NCBI RefSeq assembly: GCF_001188955.3
Contig: NZ_JPRF03000020.1
Coordinates: 62,001-126,000 of the forward strand
Direction of reading: 5' to 3'
DNA: 64,000 bases
Source of the DNA: Kitasatospora aureofaciens
Lineage (GTDB): Bacteria > Actinomycetota > Actinomycetes > Streptomycetales > Streptomycetaceae
Shown here: positions 18,363-26,258 of the stretch, piece after piece
Layout of the letters: every line of letters begins with the position of its first letter
Numbering within the stretch: the first letter of the stretch is position 1
The notes under the pieces: generated by a model
What the model saw: the letters and a program-made list of their open reading frames with translations, nothing else
Told to the model about the DNA's origin: nothing
Database searches by the model: none
Translations under genes and position numbers: made by a program

Positions 18363-19055
18363 CTACTGGTCGGGGGTGTTCGGTGCGGTGTCGGGTTCCG
18401 GGTCGGTCGGGATGGAGGCGAACAGTCCGGCGCGGGCGGCCAGGGCGGCGGCGTCGGCGGCCCGCTCGGCGGTGCGGGCGTCCAGTGCTTCGCCGGTGAC
18501 GAACAGTCGGTAGTAGAGCGGGGCGGTGGCGGCCCTGATGACCTCGGCGCCGTCCGTTCCGGCCGGCAACTCTCCTCGGGTGACGGCCCGTTCGGCGACC
18601 TCGGCAGCCTGGTGGTGGCGGGCCGTGAAGAAGTCGCGAAGGGCTGCCGCGCCGGCATCGGAGCGCTGGGCGGCGGAGATCAGCGCGGTGGGCGTGGGGC
18701 TCTGCTCGGGGTCGGTGAAGACGCTGAACACCTCCTGGGTGATCCGGCGGAGGTCCTCCTGGAGGTCTCCGGTGTCGGGCAGCGGCCAGGGCTGGTCGGC
18801 CGAGGCGGTCAGGGCGTCCGCGACCAGGCCGTCGATCCCGCCCCAGCGCCGGTAGAGGGTGGCCTTGTGGACGCCGGACCGGGCCGCGACCGCCTCGGCG
18901 GTGAGACCGTCGTAGCCCTTCTCCGCGACCTCGGCGAGCGTGGCGGCGACCACGTCCGCACGGACCCGGGCGCTGCGGCCGCCCGGGCGTGGGGACGGCG
19001 TGCGGGGTTGCTGGTCGGGGCGGGTGGGCTCGTTCAAAGTCGACTCCAGTCGCAT
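18363..19055 (-). CDS. TetR family repressor of the adjacent acetyltransferase
   Basis: The 230-residue protein starts at ATG 19055. After a polar tail of about 25 residues comes a TetR HTH domain (VVAATLAEVAEKGYDGLTAE, AVAARSGVHKATLYRRW). The C-terminal helical ligand domain ends at residue 230. It diverges from a Vat-like acetyltransferase. The spacer holds two copies of the same operator sequence, one overlapping this gene's own start codon, so autoregulation and control of the acetyltransferase are likely. Confidence 0.92.
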   Translation of the reverse strand: MRLESTLNEPTRPDQQPRTPSPRPGGRSARVRADVVAATLAEVAEKGYDGLTAEAVAARSGVHKATLYRRWGGIDGLVADALTASADQPWPLPDTGDLQEDLRRITQEVFSVFTDPEQSPTPTALISAAQRSDAGAAALRDFFTARHHQAAEVAERAVTRGELPAGTDGAEVIRAATAPLYYRLFVTGEALDARTAERAADAAALAARAGLFASIPTDPEPDTAPNTPDQ

Positions 19056-19058
19056 TAA
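19041..19058. promoter_or_regulatory. TetR operator copy 1, overlapping the regulator's start codon
   Basis: CGACTCCAGTCGCATTAA matches the right-hand two thirds of the palindrome at 19094-19119 (GACT, two variable bases, then AGTCGCATTA). It overlaps the TetR ATG at 19053-19055, where bound protein would block the regulator's own transcription. Confidence 0.75.
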
Positions 19059-19093
19059 GGCTTGCTGTGGGGCGGCAATCCTGCCATGCTCAT

Positions 19094-19119
19094 CGTAATG
19101 CGACTGAAGTCGCATTACG
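19094..19119. promoter_or_regulatory. TetR operator copy 2: 26-bp palindrome before the acetyltransferase
   Basis: The arms CGTAATGCGACT and AGTCGCATTACG (12 bp each) are perfect inverses around a 2-bp centre. The site ends 12 bp before the acetyltransferase start, next to its ribosome-binding site. It shares 16 of 18 bases with copy 1. Confidence 0.88.
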
Positions 19120-19131
19120 AGAGGAGCCTGC

Positions 19132-19797
19132 GTGACCACCACCGCCATCCCCGACCCGACCGCTCTCCACCCGCTCGTCGGCCACGACCGGGTGGTCCTG
19201 CTACGCCCGCTCGTCACCGACCCGAGGATCGAGGTCGGCGAGTACACCTACTTCGACGACCCCGACGGCGCCACCCGCTTCGAGGAACGCAATGTCCTCT
19301 ACGCCTACGGCCCCGAACGGCTGGTGATCGGCAAGTACTGCGCGATCGCCACCGGAACCCGCTTCCTGATGGCCGGGGCCGCCCACCCGACCATCGGTGC
19401 GTCCACCTTCCCCTTCACGATGTTCGGCGGCAGCTGGACGGAGCAGACCCTCGACATCGTCACGGGCCTTCCCAGCCGGGGCGACACCGTCGTCGGCAAC
19501 GACGTCTGGTTCGGATTCGGCGCCACCGTCCTGCCCGGTGTCCGGATCGGCGACGGCGCGATCATCGCGGCCGGTGCGATGGTCACCGCCGACGTCGAGC
19601 CCTACACGATCGTCGGCGGCAACCCCGCCCACCCGATCCGGCGCCGCTTCGACGACGCCGACATCGAACGCCTGCTCCGCGCCGCCTGGTGGGACTGGCC
19701 GGTCGAACTCGTCACCGAGCACGTCCGCGCCATCATGTCCGGCACCCCAGCCGACATCGAGGCCATCGCCGACGCGAACGGCTTGCTCGCCTCCTGA
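19132..19797 (+). CDS. Vat/CatB-like xenobiotic O-acetyltransferase
   Basis: The 221-residue protein starts at GTG 19132 behind GAGAGGAG. It has the left-handed beta-helix hexapeptide fold. [18 protein letters not shown] matches the Vat active-site region, with His85 in the place of the catalytic His. [20 protein letters not shown] and [16 protein letters not shown] are also family signatures, as is the C-terminal WWDWP. Relatives acetylate streptogramin A or chloramphenicol with acetyl-CoA. Under TetR control it looks like an inducible detoxification gene; the true substrate is unknown. Confidence 0.9.
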   Translation: MTTTAIPDPTALHPLVGHDRVVLLRPLVTDPRIEVGEYTYFDDPDGATRFEERNVLYAYGPERLVIGKYCAIATGTRFLMAGAAHPTIGASTFPFTMFGGSWTEQTLDIVTGLPSRGDTVVGNDVWFGFGATVLPGVRIGDGAIIAAGAMVTADVEPYTIVGGNPAHPIRRRFDDADIERLLRAAWWDWPVELVTEHVRAIMSGTPADIEAIADANGLLAS

Positions 19798-19973
19798 CCC
19801 GCCGGCACCCAGCAGGGGCATTGATCACCGGCGGGCCGGTGCGCGAGGATGGCGCCCCCTTGCTCCATCCCTCACCCCGTCCGCCGCTGAGCCACACGCC
19901 CAGCTCCTGGGTCCGTCCGACGCCGTACGGTCCTCGCACCCGCCGGTTCCGTTCGCTCGGAGGGATCCTCCTC

Positions 19974-20957
19974 ATGCGTGCCTCCCTGTCCTCATCCTCA
20001 TACTCATCGGTCCTTCGTGATCTGCCGGTCCTACTCGTGGCAGTGGTCTGGGGGTCGAGCTTCCTCGCCGTGCAACGGGTGGCCGAGCCCGGGACGGTCG
20101 TGGCGATGCTGGTGCTGCGCTTCGGGTTGGTGCTGCCGCTGCTCGGGCTGGCCGCGTGGCGGGCCCTGCGGAAGCTGACCCGCACCGAGTGGCTCGGTGG
20201 CGCCGCACTGGGCCTCGTCCTCAGCGGTATCTTCCTGCTGGAGACCTACGGCGCCGTCCACACCTCCGCCACCAACGCAGGGCTGATCATCAGCCTCGCC
20301 ATGGTGCTCACCCCGCTCGGCGAGAGCGCCCTCGGCCGGACCGCACCACCGCGAGCCTTCCTCGCGGCCGCCGGACTGGCCGTCCTCGGCGTCGCACTGC
20401 TCACCGGCGACGGCGGGCTGCGCCCTCCGACGCTCGGCGACCTACTGGTACTGGGCGCCGCCCTCGTCCGCTCCGCGTACGTCCTCGCGATGGCCCGCAC
20501 CCGGGCTGTTCGCAACACCGACATGCTCGCCGTCACCTGGGTCCAGCTCGCGGTCGCCACCGCAGTGTTCGCCGTCGTCGCACTCGCCGTCGGGCCCGCC
20601 CCCTGGACCGTCGCGCTCTCGTACGGAGCCGGCCAGTGGGCCTGGTTGCTGCACCTGTCCCTGCTCTGCACGCTCTTCGCCTTCTTCGTTCAGATGTGGG
20701 CCGTCCGGGCCACCTCGCCGTCCCGGGTGAGCCTGCTGCTCGGTACCGAACCGCTGTGGGCCGCGATCTTCGGCATCACCGTCGCCGGTAACCGGATGGG
20801 CCCGCTCGCCCTGCTCGGCGGGGCCCTGGTGCTGGTCGCGACCGAGTGGGGTCGGCGCACCGCCCCCACGCCGCGCCCGACCGGGAGCGAGGACGGGACA
20901 GGCACGGTGGCGGATGCCGGGACCGGGGAGCAGACGCGGGAGCCGGTCCCGGCGTGA
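19974..20957 (+). CDS. EamA/DMT family transporter
   Basis: The 327-residue protein starts at ATG 19974 with GGAGGG 8 nt upstream. Ten hydrophobic segments form two EamA repeats; the first begins VLLVAVVWGSSFLAVQRV and contains ETYGAVHTSATNAGLIISLA. The second repeat ends with SLLLGTEPLWAAIFGITVAG. The C-terminal tail is disordered and Thr/Gly/Glu-rich. Such proteins export metabolites or amino acids. It lies 176 bp after the acetyltransferase and may be a separate unit. Confidence 0.9.
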   Translation: MRASLSSSSYSSVLRDLPVLLVAVVWGSSFLAVQRVAEPGTVVAMLVLRFGLVLPLLGLAAWRALRKLTRTEWLGGAALGLVLSGIFLLETYGAVHTSATNAGLIISLAMVLTPLGESALGRTAPPRAFLAAAGLAVLGVALLTGDGGLRPPTLGDLLVLGAALVRSAYVLAMARTRAVRNTDMLAVTWVQLAVATAVFAVVALAVGPAPWTVALSYGAGQWAWLLHLSLLCTLFAFFVQMWAVRATSPSRVSLLLGTEPLWAAIFGITVAGNRMGPLALLGGALVLVATEWGRRTAPTPRPTGSEDGTGTVADAGTGEQTREPVPA

Positions 20958-20970
20958 CCCGACGTCGTCA

Positions 20971-21585
20971 TCACCGGCGCCGCCACAACGTCCGACGGGC
21001 GTAGTCGAGAGTGACCGCGCCGAGCAGCGGACCCCAGGCCACCAGCGGCAGGTACGCGGCCGTCATCACCAGACCGGCGAAGCCGTGCGGCGCATCCGGC
21101 TCGGCCAGGTTGTGGGCCCAGCGGCCGAAGAGCCCCTCCATGCCGAGGGCGGTGAGTATCGCCGAGCCCAGCAGAGCGGGGACGATCGCGGCCAGCGGCC
21201 GGACCCGGCGGCCGCCGATCAGCGGGATCCACCTGGGCGCCACCAGCCCCCAGGGCCGGACCAGGCCGAGGGTCAGGAAGGCCAGAGCCTCCGCCAGGGC
21301 GCTCAGGACCACGCAGTAGACCGTCCCCCAACCGGGCTGGTGCGCCCCGAAAGCCGCGGCCGTCGCGCCGGTGAAGCCGACCGGGACGCCGAAGCCGAAG
21401 ACGATGCGCCACACCCCCGAGGGGACGGTGCTCAGGACGGCTGCCTTTGCCGCCAGTTGGGCCCAGCGGGGTGCGGGGGCTACGCCCGGGGCAGTGGGCG
21501 CGGTCTCGCCGGCCGCCCCGACCGCCCCGACCGCACGGGCTCGGCGGGCGGTGGCGACACGGGCGTTGATCACGGGCTTCGACAT
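20971..21585 (-). CDS. Hypothetical membrane protein
   Basis: The 204-residue protein starts at ATG 21585 with AAAGGA 7 nt upstream. After a basic, Ala-rich N-terminus (MSKPVINARVATARRARAVG) it has about five membrane segments with conserved-looking WRIVFGFGVPVGF and LVRPWGLVAPRWIPLIGGRR stretches. The pattern resembles uncharacterised actinobacterial membrane proteins found near two-component systems. It diverges from the histidine kinase, sharing a control region. I cannot assign a function. Confidence 0.75.
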   Translation of the reverse strand: MSKPVINARVATARRARAVGAVGAAGETAPTAPGVAPAPRWAQLAAKAAVLSTVPSGVWRIVFGFGVPVGFTGATAAAFGAHQPGWGTVYCVVLSALAEALAFLTLGLVRPWGLVAPRWIPLIGGRRVRPLAAIVPALLGSAILTALGMEGLFGRWAHNLAEPDAPHGFAGLVMTAAYLPLVAWGPLLGAVTLDYARRTLWRRR

Positions 21586-21705
21586 CGTGGGTTCCTTTCG
21601 GCCCGACCCCCTCGGCCGGTGCGACGACTCAAGAGTGGAGGTCCGCCGGGGGACGCCGGCAGTGCCGATCGGGCTGTTCTGGCTGCTCAACCCGCCTGTG
21701 AAATA

Positions 21706-21717
21706 TGCCGATCGGCA
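21706..21717. promoter_or_regulatory. 12-bp palindrome TGCCGATCGGCA in the divergent promoter region
   Basis: The perfect palindrome lies 66-77 bp upstream of the kinase start. An 11-base part of it (GTGCCGATCGG) recurs at 21662-21672. Both sites lie between divergent genes and could bind the response regulator or another dimer. Confidence 0.5.
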
Positions 21718-21783
21718 CAGGTGGCCCCGCTGCGGCCCGTCGTACTGTGACGGCAGTCGAAGAGTCCATGAAAGGCGGTGACG

Positions 21784-22896
21784 ATGAATCAGCTCCTGTC
21801 CTTGGCCGTCCCGGTCCTGCTGCTGCCGGCCTGGCTGCTCCGCAGGCGGTACGGATCGGCGGCGGTGACCACCGCGCTCGGCGCGGTCTCGGCGGCGGTC
21901 TCGGGCGCCGTCTGGTTCGCCGGCCGCTGGACGGAGGCGGATCGCTGGACGGGGCTGGTCGGCCTGGCCGAATTGGCCGGCTTGCTGCTCGCAGTGGCCC
22001 TCAGCCTGCGGTCCGAGGACGGCCCGCGGTGTGCGGCGGCCGCTTGGACGGCATGCGGAGCGGTCGCGCTCTGGCCGTCCCGGTTCGACGGACCCGCCGA
22101 CGCGCTCACGCTCTTCGGGTTCGGATCGATGCTGTCCCTGCCGACGGTGCTGATCGGGCTCTACCTGCGCGGCCTGGACGAGGGCCGGGCCCGCGCGGTC
22201 GCCGAAGCCAGGCGGGCTCAGCGGATCGAACTGGCCCACGACCTCCACGACTTCGTGGCGCACGACGTCAGCGGCATGGTTGCCCAGGCCCAGGCGGGGG
22301 CGTACCTGGCCTCCGTCGACCCGGCACGGACGGCCGAGATGTTCGAGCGGATAGAGCAGGCGGGGCAGCGGGCCCTGGCCTCGTTGGACCGGACCGTTCA
22401 GCTGCTTCGAAGCGAAGAAGCCGGTGGCCGCAGCCCACAGCCGGGCCTCGGCGAACTCGTTCAGGTGACCGAGCAGTTCACGGCCGCCGGCGGTGCCGAG
22501 GTCCAACTGGAGCTGCCGGACCAGCCGCTCCCGCGCGAGGTGGGTGGGACGGTCCACCGGATCGTCGTCGAGGCGTTGACCAACGTCCGACGGCATGCCG
22601 GGGGCGTCCGCCGCATCGACATCCGGGCCCGCTGCGCCGGCGACTGGCTGGAGCTGACCGTGACGAACGACGGTCGGTCGCCGGGGTCGGTCGTCCGCCC
22701 CCGCAGTGGCGGCGGCAGCGGACTGCCAGGACTGGCGGCGCGAGTGGAGGCCCTGGGCGGAGTGTTCGAGGCAGGTCCGCACGAGCAACAGACCTGGCGC
22801 GTGACGGCGAGGCTGCCGTTGGCCGGGCGGGCGGAACCGGAGCGACCGGAAACCCCGATGAGGACCAGTGCGGGTGCAGGAGAGAAGAGCAGATGA
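21784..22896 (+). CDS. NarL-class two-component sensor histidine kinase
   Basis: I choose ATG 21784 (AAAGG 8 nt upstream) over GTG 21778. The 370-residue protein has four to five N-terminal membrane segments (about 1-130). A HisKA_3 dimerisation domain follows, with phospho-acceptor His155 in AHDLHDFVAH, and then an HATPase domain with N-box VEALTNVRRHAGG and G-box GSGLPGLAARVEALGG. There is no obvious extracytoplasmic sensor domain, so it probably senses within the membrane, as in intramembrane-sensing kinases. It overlaps its response regulator gene by 4 nt (ATGA). Confidence 0.93.
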   Translation: MNQLLSLAVPVLLLPAWLLRRRYGSAAVTTALGAVSAAVSGAVWFAGRWTEADRWTGLVGLAELAGLLLAVALSLRSEDGPRCAAAAWTACGAVALWPSRFDGPADALTLFGFGSMLSLPTVLIGLYLRGLDEGRARAVAEARRAQRIELAHDLHDFVAHDVSGMVAQAQAGAYLASVDPARTAEMFERIEQAGQRALASLDRTVQLLRSEEAGGRSPQPGLGELVQVTEQFTAAGGAEVQLELPDQPLPREVGGTVHRIVVEALTNVRRHAGGVRRIDIRARCAGDWLELTVTNDGRSPGSVVRPRSGGGSGLPGLAARVEALGGVFEAGPHEQQTWRVTARLPLAGRAEPERPETPMRTSAGAGEKSR

Positions 22897-23588
22897 GCAA
22901 CAGTGCAAGGCCGATCCGAATCCTGGTGGCCGACGACCAGGCCGACGTCCGAAGCGCGTTCCGGATGATCCTGGACGTCCAACCGGACATGACGGTGGTA
23001 GCCGAGGCGGCGGACGGCGCCGCAGCGGTGCAGGAGGCGAAGAGACTGCGGCCGGACGTGGTGCTCGCGGACATCCGGATGCCGAAGCTCGATGGCCTGG
23101 AGGTCACGCGGCAGCTGGCCGACCAGTGCAAGGTGATCGTGGTGACCACCTTCGACCTGGACGAGTACGTCCACACGGCCTTGCGGCACGGGGCGGCGGG
23201 TTTCCTGCTGAAGCGTTCCGGGCCGGTACTGCTGATCGAGGCGGTCCGTGCGGCGATGGCCGGGGACGCGTTGATCAGCCCGCAGATCACGGTCCGGCTG
23301 CTCCAGCACATGGCGGTGCCCGGATCCAGCGCGATGCCCGGGCCTGCGGCCGCGGCAGGCGTACCGGGCCCGTTGACAGCCGGGCCGGTGGAGGAACTGA
23401 CCGAGAGAGAAAAGGAGATCGCTGAGCTGGTGGCCGACGGAGCGACCAACGCCGAGATCGGCGCCAGGCTCTTCATCTCACCGGGAACGGTGAAGAACCA
23501 CCTCGCCAACATCCAGCGCAAGCTCGGCGCCCGCAACCGGGTGGGCGTCGCGGCCTGGGTGTGGGAACAGGCAGCCAGTAACCGGTAA
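22893..23588 (+). CDS. NarL/FixJ-type response regulator
   Basis: The 231-residue protein starts at ATG 22893, overlapping the kinase stop. The receiver domain has acidic pocket Asp14-Asp15, phospho-acceptor Asp60 in VVLADIRMP, and the switch residue region VVTTFDLDEYV. A Pro/Ala-rich linker (about 143-162) precedes the LuxR HTH (ELTEREKEIAELVADGATNA, then TVKNHLANIQRKLGARNR). It is the partner of the upstream kinase. Targets may include the divergent membrane protein or the adjacent transporter. Confidence 0.95.
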   Translation: MSNSARPIRILVADDQADVRSAFRMILDVQPDMTVVAEAADGAAAVQEAKRLRPDVVLADIRMPKLDGLEVTRQLADQCKVIVVTTFDLDEYVHTALRHGAAGFLLKRSGPVLLIEAVRAAMAGDALISPQITVRLLQHMAVPGSSAMPGPAAAAGVPGPLTAGPVEELTEREKEIAELVADGATNAEIGARLFISPGTVKNHLANIQRKLGARNRVGVAAWVWEQAASNR

Positions 23589-23895
23589 CCGGGTGCCTGG
23601 CCCGCAGGGCGAAAGCGGATGAAGGAGGCCCTCACAAGGGCGAGCCCCGAGAACGAGAGGGAGGCAAGGCCGGAGGCGGAGGCGGGCCCAGGGTTGTGAG
23701 GGCCGCACCAGGAAGTTGGGCCTGCCCGCAGCGGGAGGCATGCCGCGACAGCGGCGGAGGCGGCGGAGGCGGCGGAGGAGGAGGGCAGGCCTCCAGGGGC
23801 CCACAGACTGCCGGAGCTGCGCGCGCAGCAGCTCCGCGCTGAGACCGGCCGGCTCAGCGCAGGTGACACCGGCAGTCGGTGGGCAACCCTGGCGC

Positions 23896-23959
23896 GGGCG
23901 GCGGGCGGCGGGCGGCGGGCGGCGGGCGGCGGGCGGCGGGAGGGGGAGGGGGAGGGGGA
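23896..23959 (+). repeat. G-rich tandem repeats, potential G-quadruplex
   Basis: Six perfect 7-bp GGGCGGC units (23896-23937) and a final GGG are followed by three AGGGGG units (23941-23958). The plus strand has more than nine G-runs of three or more, well above the minimum for a G-quadruplex. Confidence 0.85.
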
Positions 23960-24069
23960 CACCCACGGCAACTTCGCTCCCCTTGTGAACGAAAGGTCAA
24001 GCAATCGTTCCTCCCCCCGCCACCCCTCCGAGTGAGCCGCTATAACACGTCAACATGGCGCCCGGAAAT

Positions 24070-24099
24070 TTGCCAACAGCGACGCATAGTTGATATAGG
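24070..24099 (+). promoter_or_regulatory. Candidate distal nuo promoter
   Basis: TTGCCA at 24070-24075 and TATAGG at 24094-24099 are separated by 18 bp within an AT-rich part of the nuoA upstream region. Transcription would begin near 24106, giving a leader of about 300 nt. Confidence 0.4.
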
Positions 24100-24207
24100 A
24101 ACTCGTCCCTGACCAGCCGCTTCAAACTTGAATGCGACTGCTTGTGGCCATTTGACTCCTTTGCGTTGACAACTCTGGGCATGTTCACATTCGCCACCAT
24201 TCACATG

Positions 24208-24255
24208 GTGTCGTAGATCACAAAGATGGCGACGAACTGCGTGTCGCAGATCACA
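24208..24255. promoter_or_regulatory. Two CRP-like repeats (GTGTCGYAGATCACA) upstream of nuoA
   Basis: Copies at 24208-24222 and 24241-24255 differ at a single base and are 33 bp apart, about three helical turns. Both have GTG-N8-CAC symmetry, the spacing of CRP/FNR-family half-sites. The second overlaps where the -35 element of the 24268 promoter should be. The bound factor is not known. Confidence 0.55.
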
Positions 24256-24267
24256 GGCCACCGGGCA

Positions 24268-24273
24268 TAGGAT
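24268..24273 (+). promoter_or_regulatory. Candidate proximal nuo promoter -10 element (TAGGAT)
   Basis: TAGGAT is a typical Streptomyces vegetative -10 hexamer. The expected -35 (near 24244-24250) is poor, which fits activator dependence via the overlapping CRP-like repeat. The start point would be near 24280, just before the Rex-like site. Confidence 0.5.
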
Positions 24274-24289
24274 GCGCTCGTTCCAGGCT

Positions 24290-24307
24290 TTGTGAACTGC
24301 CTCACAT
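24290..24307. promoter_or_regulatory. Rex-type redox operator upstream of nuoA
   Basis: TTGTGAACTGCCTCACAT fits the Streptomyces Rex operator consensus TTGTGAA-N4-TTCACAA at 12 of 14 fixed positions. It sits immediately downstream of the predicted start point, where a repressor would block RNA polymerase. Rex represses respiratory genes when the NADH/NAD+ ratio is low and releases DNA when NADH binds. Control of NADH dehydrogenase by Rex is biologically consistent. Confidence 0.75.
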
Positions 24308-24403
24308 GAGGTGGATCTCGGGAACTGGAGCGCGGGTTCACCTCAGTGTGACCCGCCGGTTCCGATCTGCAGTCAAGGACGACTGGACGGAGGGAGCGGG
24401 GCT

Positions 24404-24763
24404 ATGAATGCCTACGCGCCGATCCTCGTACTCGGTGCCATCGCGGCGGCGTTCGCGGTCGGTTCCGTCGTGATGGCCTCACTCACCGGCCCCAAGCGGT
24501 ACAACCGGGCCAAGCTGGAGGCGTACGAGTGCGGCATCGAGCCGACCCCGCAGCCCGTGGGCGGCGGTCGGTTCCCGATCAAGTACTACCTGACGGCGAT
24601 GCTCTTCATCGTCTTCGACATCGAGATCGTCTTCCTCTATCCCTGGGCGGTGACCTTCGACGCCCTGGGGATCTTCGGGCTGGTCGAGATGCTCCTGTTC
24701 ATCGCCACCGTCTTCGTCGCCTACGCCTACGTCTGGCGCCGCGGTGGCCTGGAGTGGGACTGA
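24404..24763 (+). CDS. nuoA: NADH-quinone oxidoreductase subunit A
   Basis: The 119-residue protein starts at ATG 24404 behind GGAGGGAG. Three membrane helices are present, with the conserved loop [22 protein letters not shown] and the second-helix [13 protein letters not shown] carrying conserved acidic residues. NuoA lies at the junction of membrane and peripheral arms near the quinone chamber. It is the first gene of the 14-gene operon. The final codons and stop lie in the first unit of an 18-bp tandem repeat, and a 230-bp gap follows. Confidence 0.97.
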   Translation: MNAYAPILVLGAIAAAFAVGSVVMASLTGPKRYNRAKLEAYECGIEPTPQPVGGGRFPIKYYLTAMLFIVFDIEIVFLYPWAVTFDALGIFGLVEMLLFIATVFVAYAYVWRRGGLEWD

Positions 24764-24801
24764 GCCCTGGAGTGGGACTGAGCCCCGGAGCGGGGCTGAG
24801 C
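24748..24801 (+). repeat. Three 18-bp tandem repeats spanning the nuoA stop codon
   Basis: Units at 24748-24765, 24766-24783 and 24784-24801 are tandem; the first two are identical and the third differs at three bases. The nuoA stop lies in the first unit. Confidence 0.85.
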
Positions 24802-24821
24802 CAGGGGTGGCGCCGCCGCCC

Positions 24822-24839
24822 TTGTGAACGAGCGGACAA
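24822..24839. promoter_or_regulatory. Rex-like element in the nuoA-nuoB gap
   Basis: TTGTGAACGAGCGGACAA matches the Rex consensus at 11 of 14 fixed positions, with one perfect half-site. The 13-mer CCCTTGTGAACGA here also occurs at 23980-23992 upstream of nuoA. It may be a second operator or a duplicated fragment of the control region. Confidence 0.45.
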
Positions 24840-24850
24840 GCTCCAAGGAG

Positions 24851-24892
24851 CCGGACGTTCTCCCGGGCTCCCCGGACGTTCTCCCGGGCTCC
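24851..24892 (+). repeat. Perfect 21-bp tandem duplication in the nuoA-nuoB gap
   Basis: Positions 24851-24871 and 24872-24892 are identical. Further GC-rich partial copies follow up to about 24960. Confidence 0.85.
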
Positions 24893-24993
24893 CGGGGTCC
24901 CGGCACACCGGGCGCTCGCCGGGCGCCACCCGGACGCTCCCCGGGCGTACCGCCGGACGTACCAGAGGACTTGAGGGCATTGAGAGGGATCTG

Positions 24994-25548
24994 ATGGGAA
25001 TCGAGGAGAAGCTGCCGAGCGGCTTTCTGCTCACGACCGTGGAGACGGCCGCCGGCTGGGTGCGCAAGGCGTCACTCTTCCCGGCCACCTTCGGTCTGGC
25101 CTGCTGCGCGATCGAGATGATGACCACCGGCGCCGGCCGCTACGACCTGGCCCGGTTCGGCATGGAGGTCTTCCGGGGCTCCCCCCGGCAGGCCGATCTG
25201 ATGATCGTGGCGGGCCGGGTGAGTCAGAAGATGGCCCCGGTGCTGCGCCAGGTGTACGACCAGATGGCCAACCCGAAGTGGGTCATCTCGATGGGCGTCT
25301 GCGCCTCCTCCGGCGGGATGTTCAACAACTACGCGATCGTCCAGGGCGTCGACCACATCGTCCCGGTGGACATCTACCTGCCCGGTTGCCCGCCCCGCCC
25401 GGAGATGCTGATGGACGCCATCCTGAAGCTGCACGACAAGATCCAGCACGAGCCGCTGGGCGTGAACCGGCGCCGCGCCGAGGAACTCGGCGAGGCCCTG
25501 GCCCTCAAGGCCACCCCGGTCAGCGAGATGCGGGGGCAGCTGCGATGA
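24994..25548 (+). CDS. nuoB: NADH-quinone oxidoreductase subunit B
   Basis: The 184-residue protein starts at ATG 24994 behind GAGAGGGA. The four ligands of the terminal [4Fe-4S] cluster N2 are present: tandem Cys37-Cys38 ([10 protein letters not shown]), Cys103 ([13 protein letters not shown]) and Cys132 (LPGCPPRPE). N2 passes electrons to menaquinone at the NuoB-NuoD interface. The downstream overlap with nuoC is 4 nt (ATGA). Confidence 0.98.
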   Translation: MGIEEKLPSGFLLTTVETAAGWVRKASLFPATFGLACCAIEMMTTGAGRYDLARFGMEVFRGSPRQADLMIVAGRVSQKMAPVLRQVYDQMANPKWVISMGVCASSGGMFNNYAIVQGVDHIVPVDIYLPGCPPRPEMLMDAILKLHDKIQHEPLGVNRRRAEELGEALALKATPVSEMRGQLR

Positions 25549-26258
25549 ACGAGCAGGTACCCGAGACCCGCCGCGAGCAGCCGGTGCGCGAGATCCCGGT
25601 CGAGGTGGTCGGCCGCCGCCAGGGCATGTTCGGCACCCGGGGCAGTGGCGACACCTCGGGCTTCGGCGGCCTGTCCGCCCCGATCGTGCTGCCCGGCCCG
25701 AGCGAACGCCCGTACGGCGGCTGGTTCGACGAGGTGGCGGACGAGTTCGAGGGCGCCCTGGAGGAGCAGGGCCTGGACCCGGCCGAGGTGATCGACAAGA
25801 CCGTGGTCGACCGCGCCGAGCTGACCTTCCACGTCGACCGCGCCCACCTCCTGAAGGCCGTGCGCATCCTGCGCGACGACCCGGCACTGCGTTTCGAACT
25901 GTGCCTGGGTGTCAGCGGAGTGCACTACCCCGGCGACAAGGGCCGCGAGCTGCACGCGGTCTACCACCTGCGCTCGATCACCCACGGCCGGCTGATCCGG
26001 CTGGAGGTCACCGCGCCGGACGCCGACCCGCACATCCCCTCCGTGGTGAGCGTCTACCCGACCAACGACTGGCACGAGCGCGAGGCCTACGACTTCTTCG
26101 GCCTGGTCTTCGACGGCCACCCGGCACTCACCCGGATCATGATGCCGGACGACTGGCTGGGCCACCCGCAGCGCAAGGACTACCCGCTCGGCGGCATCCC
26201 CGTCGAGTACAAGGGCGCCCAGATCCCGGCACCCGACCAGCGGAGGTCGTACAGCTGA
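25545..26258 (+). CDS. nuoC: NADH-quinone oxidoreductase subunit C
   Basis: The 237-residue protein starts at ATG 25545. A disordered N-terminal extension (about 60 residues) precedes the 30-kDa subunit domain, with [20 protein letters not shown] and the signature [20 protein letters not shown], ending in [14 protein letters not shown]. It is a peripheral-arm scaffold, not fused to NuoD as it is in E. coli. It overlaps nuoD by one base. Confidence 0.97.
   Translation: MNEQVPETRREQPVREIPVEVVGRRQGMFGTRGSGDTSGFGGLSAPIVLPGPSERPYGGWFDEVADEFEGALEEQGLDPAEVIDKTVVDRAELTFHVDRAHLLKAVRILRDDPALRFELCLGVSGVHYPGDKGRELHAVYHLRSITHGRLIRLEVTAPDADPHIPSVVSVYPTNDWHEREAYDFFGLVFDGHPALTRIMMPDDWLGHPQRKDYPLGGIPVEYKGAQIPAPDQRRSYS

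Larger units (their letters stand above)
23589..24403. other. 815-bp non-coding region upstream of nuoA
   Basis: I see no credible gene here. The first 370 bp are GC-rich and repetitive (9-bp GGCGGAGGC units near 23751-23783, then GGGCGGC units at 23896-23940). From about 24035 the composition drops sharply in GC, and this part holds promoter-like and operator-like elements for the nuo operon. The length and composition suggest complex transcriptional control. Confidence 0.75.

Noticed and set aside
19974-23588. Horizontally acquired island carrying the transporter and two-component system
   Set aside because: GC content and codon bias look the same as the flanks and no integrase, tRNA or repeat borders are visible.
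23896-23959. G-rich repeat array as a CRISPR-like or satellite element
   Set aside because: Units are 7 bp with no spacers; it is simple-sequence repeat, not CRISPR.
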